Of a DNA stretch of 64,000 nt, positions 63,466 to 64,000 are shown piece after piece (position 1 is the first letter of the stretch; each line of letters opens with the position of its first letter). This DNA is from Microbacterium hatanonis (lineage in GTDB: Bacteria > Actinomycetota > Actinomycetes > Actinomycetales > Microbacteriaceae). A program made the position numbers and the translations under genes. Below the pieces are notes generated by a model, which saw only the letters and a program-made list of their open reading frames with translations, had not been told where the DNA came from and searched no databases. The stretch lies in assembly GCF_008017415.1 (NCBI RefSeq), contig NZ_VRSV01000001.1, forward strand, positions 1,550,001-1,614,000, in the 5' to 3' direction.

Positions 63466-64000
63466 CTAGCTCTTCTCTGTGACGGTGTCTTCGGATTCGG
63501 GCGTGGCGCGGCGGGGCGCTTCGCCGTCAGGGTCTGAGGGGTACTGCTGGAGCGCAGCCCATCGAGGATCGACAGGCGTTCGCTCGCTTTCGCTGGTGCT
63601 CTCGGTCAGTCGCTCGCCTGTTTCCGGGTCGAGCCCGAGGCAATCCGGCTGACACACCGGCTGGAACGGAAGCGAGAGGACAATGGCGTCCCTGATCAGA
63701 GTTTCAAGATCTACGTAATCGTCTTGAACCTCGAAATCAGCCGCTTCGTTTCCAGGATACGTGAAAAGCTCCTGAAACTCGACTTCGACAGGCTCGGCGA
63801 TGTCTTGAAGGCAGCGGCCGCACACCCCGGTCAGCCGCGTGTCGGCCGTGCCGGTGACGAGGATGCCTTCGTGCACGGACTCGAGACGCACGTCGAGGTC
63901 GAGCGGTTCGCCCGCCGGGATGGACACGAGGCCCTCGCCCCATTTCTCGGGCGTGTCGAGGTCGAGCTCGAACTCGCGCATCTCCCCCGGGTGGTGGACG
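63466..64000 (-). CDS. YceD/DUF177 family protein, 5' end outside window
   Basis: At least 178 codons are visible. The frame stays open to the window edge: the in-frame ATG at 63981 is preceded by VHHPGE, which matches the family N-terminus, so the true start lies beyond 64000. A pair of CxxC/CxxxC groups (GVCGRCLQD, PVCQPDC) suggests a metal site, as in the DUF177 family. The family is linked to 23S rRNA accumulation in plants and bacteria. It is upstream of rpmF, as is usual. Confidence 0.88.
   Translation of the reverse strand, partial: VHHPGEMREFELDLDTPEKWGEGLVSIPAGEPLDLDVRLESVHEGILVTGTADTRLTGVCGRCLQDIAEPVEVEFQELFTYPGNEAADFEVQDDYVDLETLIRDAIVLSLPFQPVCQPDCLGLDPETGERLTESTSESERTPVDPRWAALQQYPSDPDGEAPRRATPESEDTVTEKS

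Overview
The window is high-GC DNA with dense, mostly core genes. It reads as a chromosomal segment of a high-GC Gram-positive actinobacterium, most likely Microbacteriaceae and probably Microbacterium or a close relative. The pointers are the GatCAB amidotransferase, a GlgE-type glucan operon, the ClpS-DUF2017 pair, DUF2469, a DivIVA-repeat protein, acidic tails on S2 and S16, many GTG starts, and genes that appear to be leaderless. I see no insertion sequence, prophage, CRISPR array or rRNA operon. The genus is an inference from gene content and order; no search was run.

Layout. 1-2.5 kb: start of ettA (leaves the window), a lipoprotein, a second-type SSB and a small unknown gene. 2.5-4.8 kb: a divergent MocR/YczE pair with a palindromic operator candidate. 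4.9-7.8 kb: tRNA-Arg, orn, tRNA-His, a metallopeptidase whose ATG abuts the tRNA CCA, clpS, DUF2017, a P-loop protein and a GerW-like protein. 7.8-19 kb: dinB, gatB-gatA-gatC, an acyl-CoA ligase, ligA, and the mnmA/cysteine desulfurase pair. 19-25.5 kb: glgX, glgE and glgB, closed by a perfect palindrome. 25.5-31.4 kb: a thioredoxin-TPR chaperone coupled to a large membrane/lipobox protein, an AI-2E family exporter, a hydrolase, a zinc-ribbon protein and a lytic transglycosylase-like protein.

31.4-64 kb is the conserved actinobacterial backbone, almost all on the minus strand. Read from right to left it is yceD-rpmF-rnc-mutM / smc-ftsY / ffh / rpsP-khpA-rimM-trmD / rplS-lepB-rnhB-DUF2469-yraN-comM-dprA-xerC / rpsB-tsf / pyrH-frr-cdsA-DivIVA-like. 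The backbone is interrupted by islets: a 29-codon ORF with a strong promoter plus an 88-aa protein and a GNAT enzyme (mutM/smc); lipB-lipA with a TetR-VOC fusion and a DUF2004 protein (ftsY/ffh); a GCS2-type ligase and a DUF559 gene bounded by two 74-bp structured repeats (ffh/rpsP); map and a membrane protein (trmD/rplS); and a DUF3060 lipoprotein (xerC/rpsB).

Themes. Translation and RNA: amidotransferase, tRNA thiolation, RimM, TrmD, S2, S16, L19, L32, EF-Ts, RRF, SRP and its receptor. Genome maintenance: LigA, Pol IV, MutM, SMC, XerC, RNase HII, DprA. Storage glucan: GlgX, GlgE, GlgB. The least ordinary feature is the DUF559 gene between homologous hairpin-forming repeats (49350-50462). 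Next are the 29-codon ORF at 59990, the TetR-VOC fusion, and the tRNA-His/AUG junction. At least eleven genes have a TAnnnT box exactly 6-7 nt before the start codon, the arrangement expected for leaderless mRNAs.
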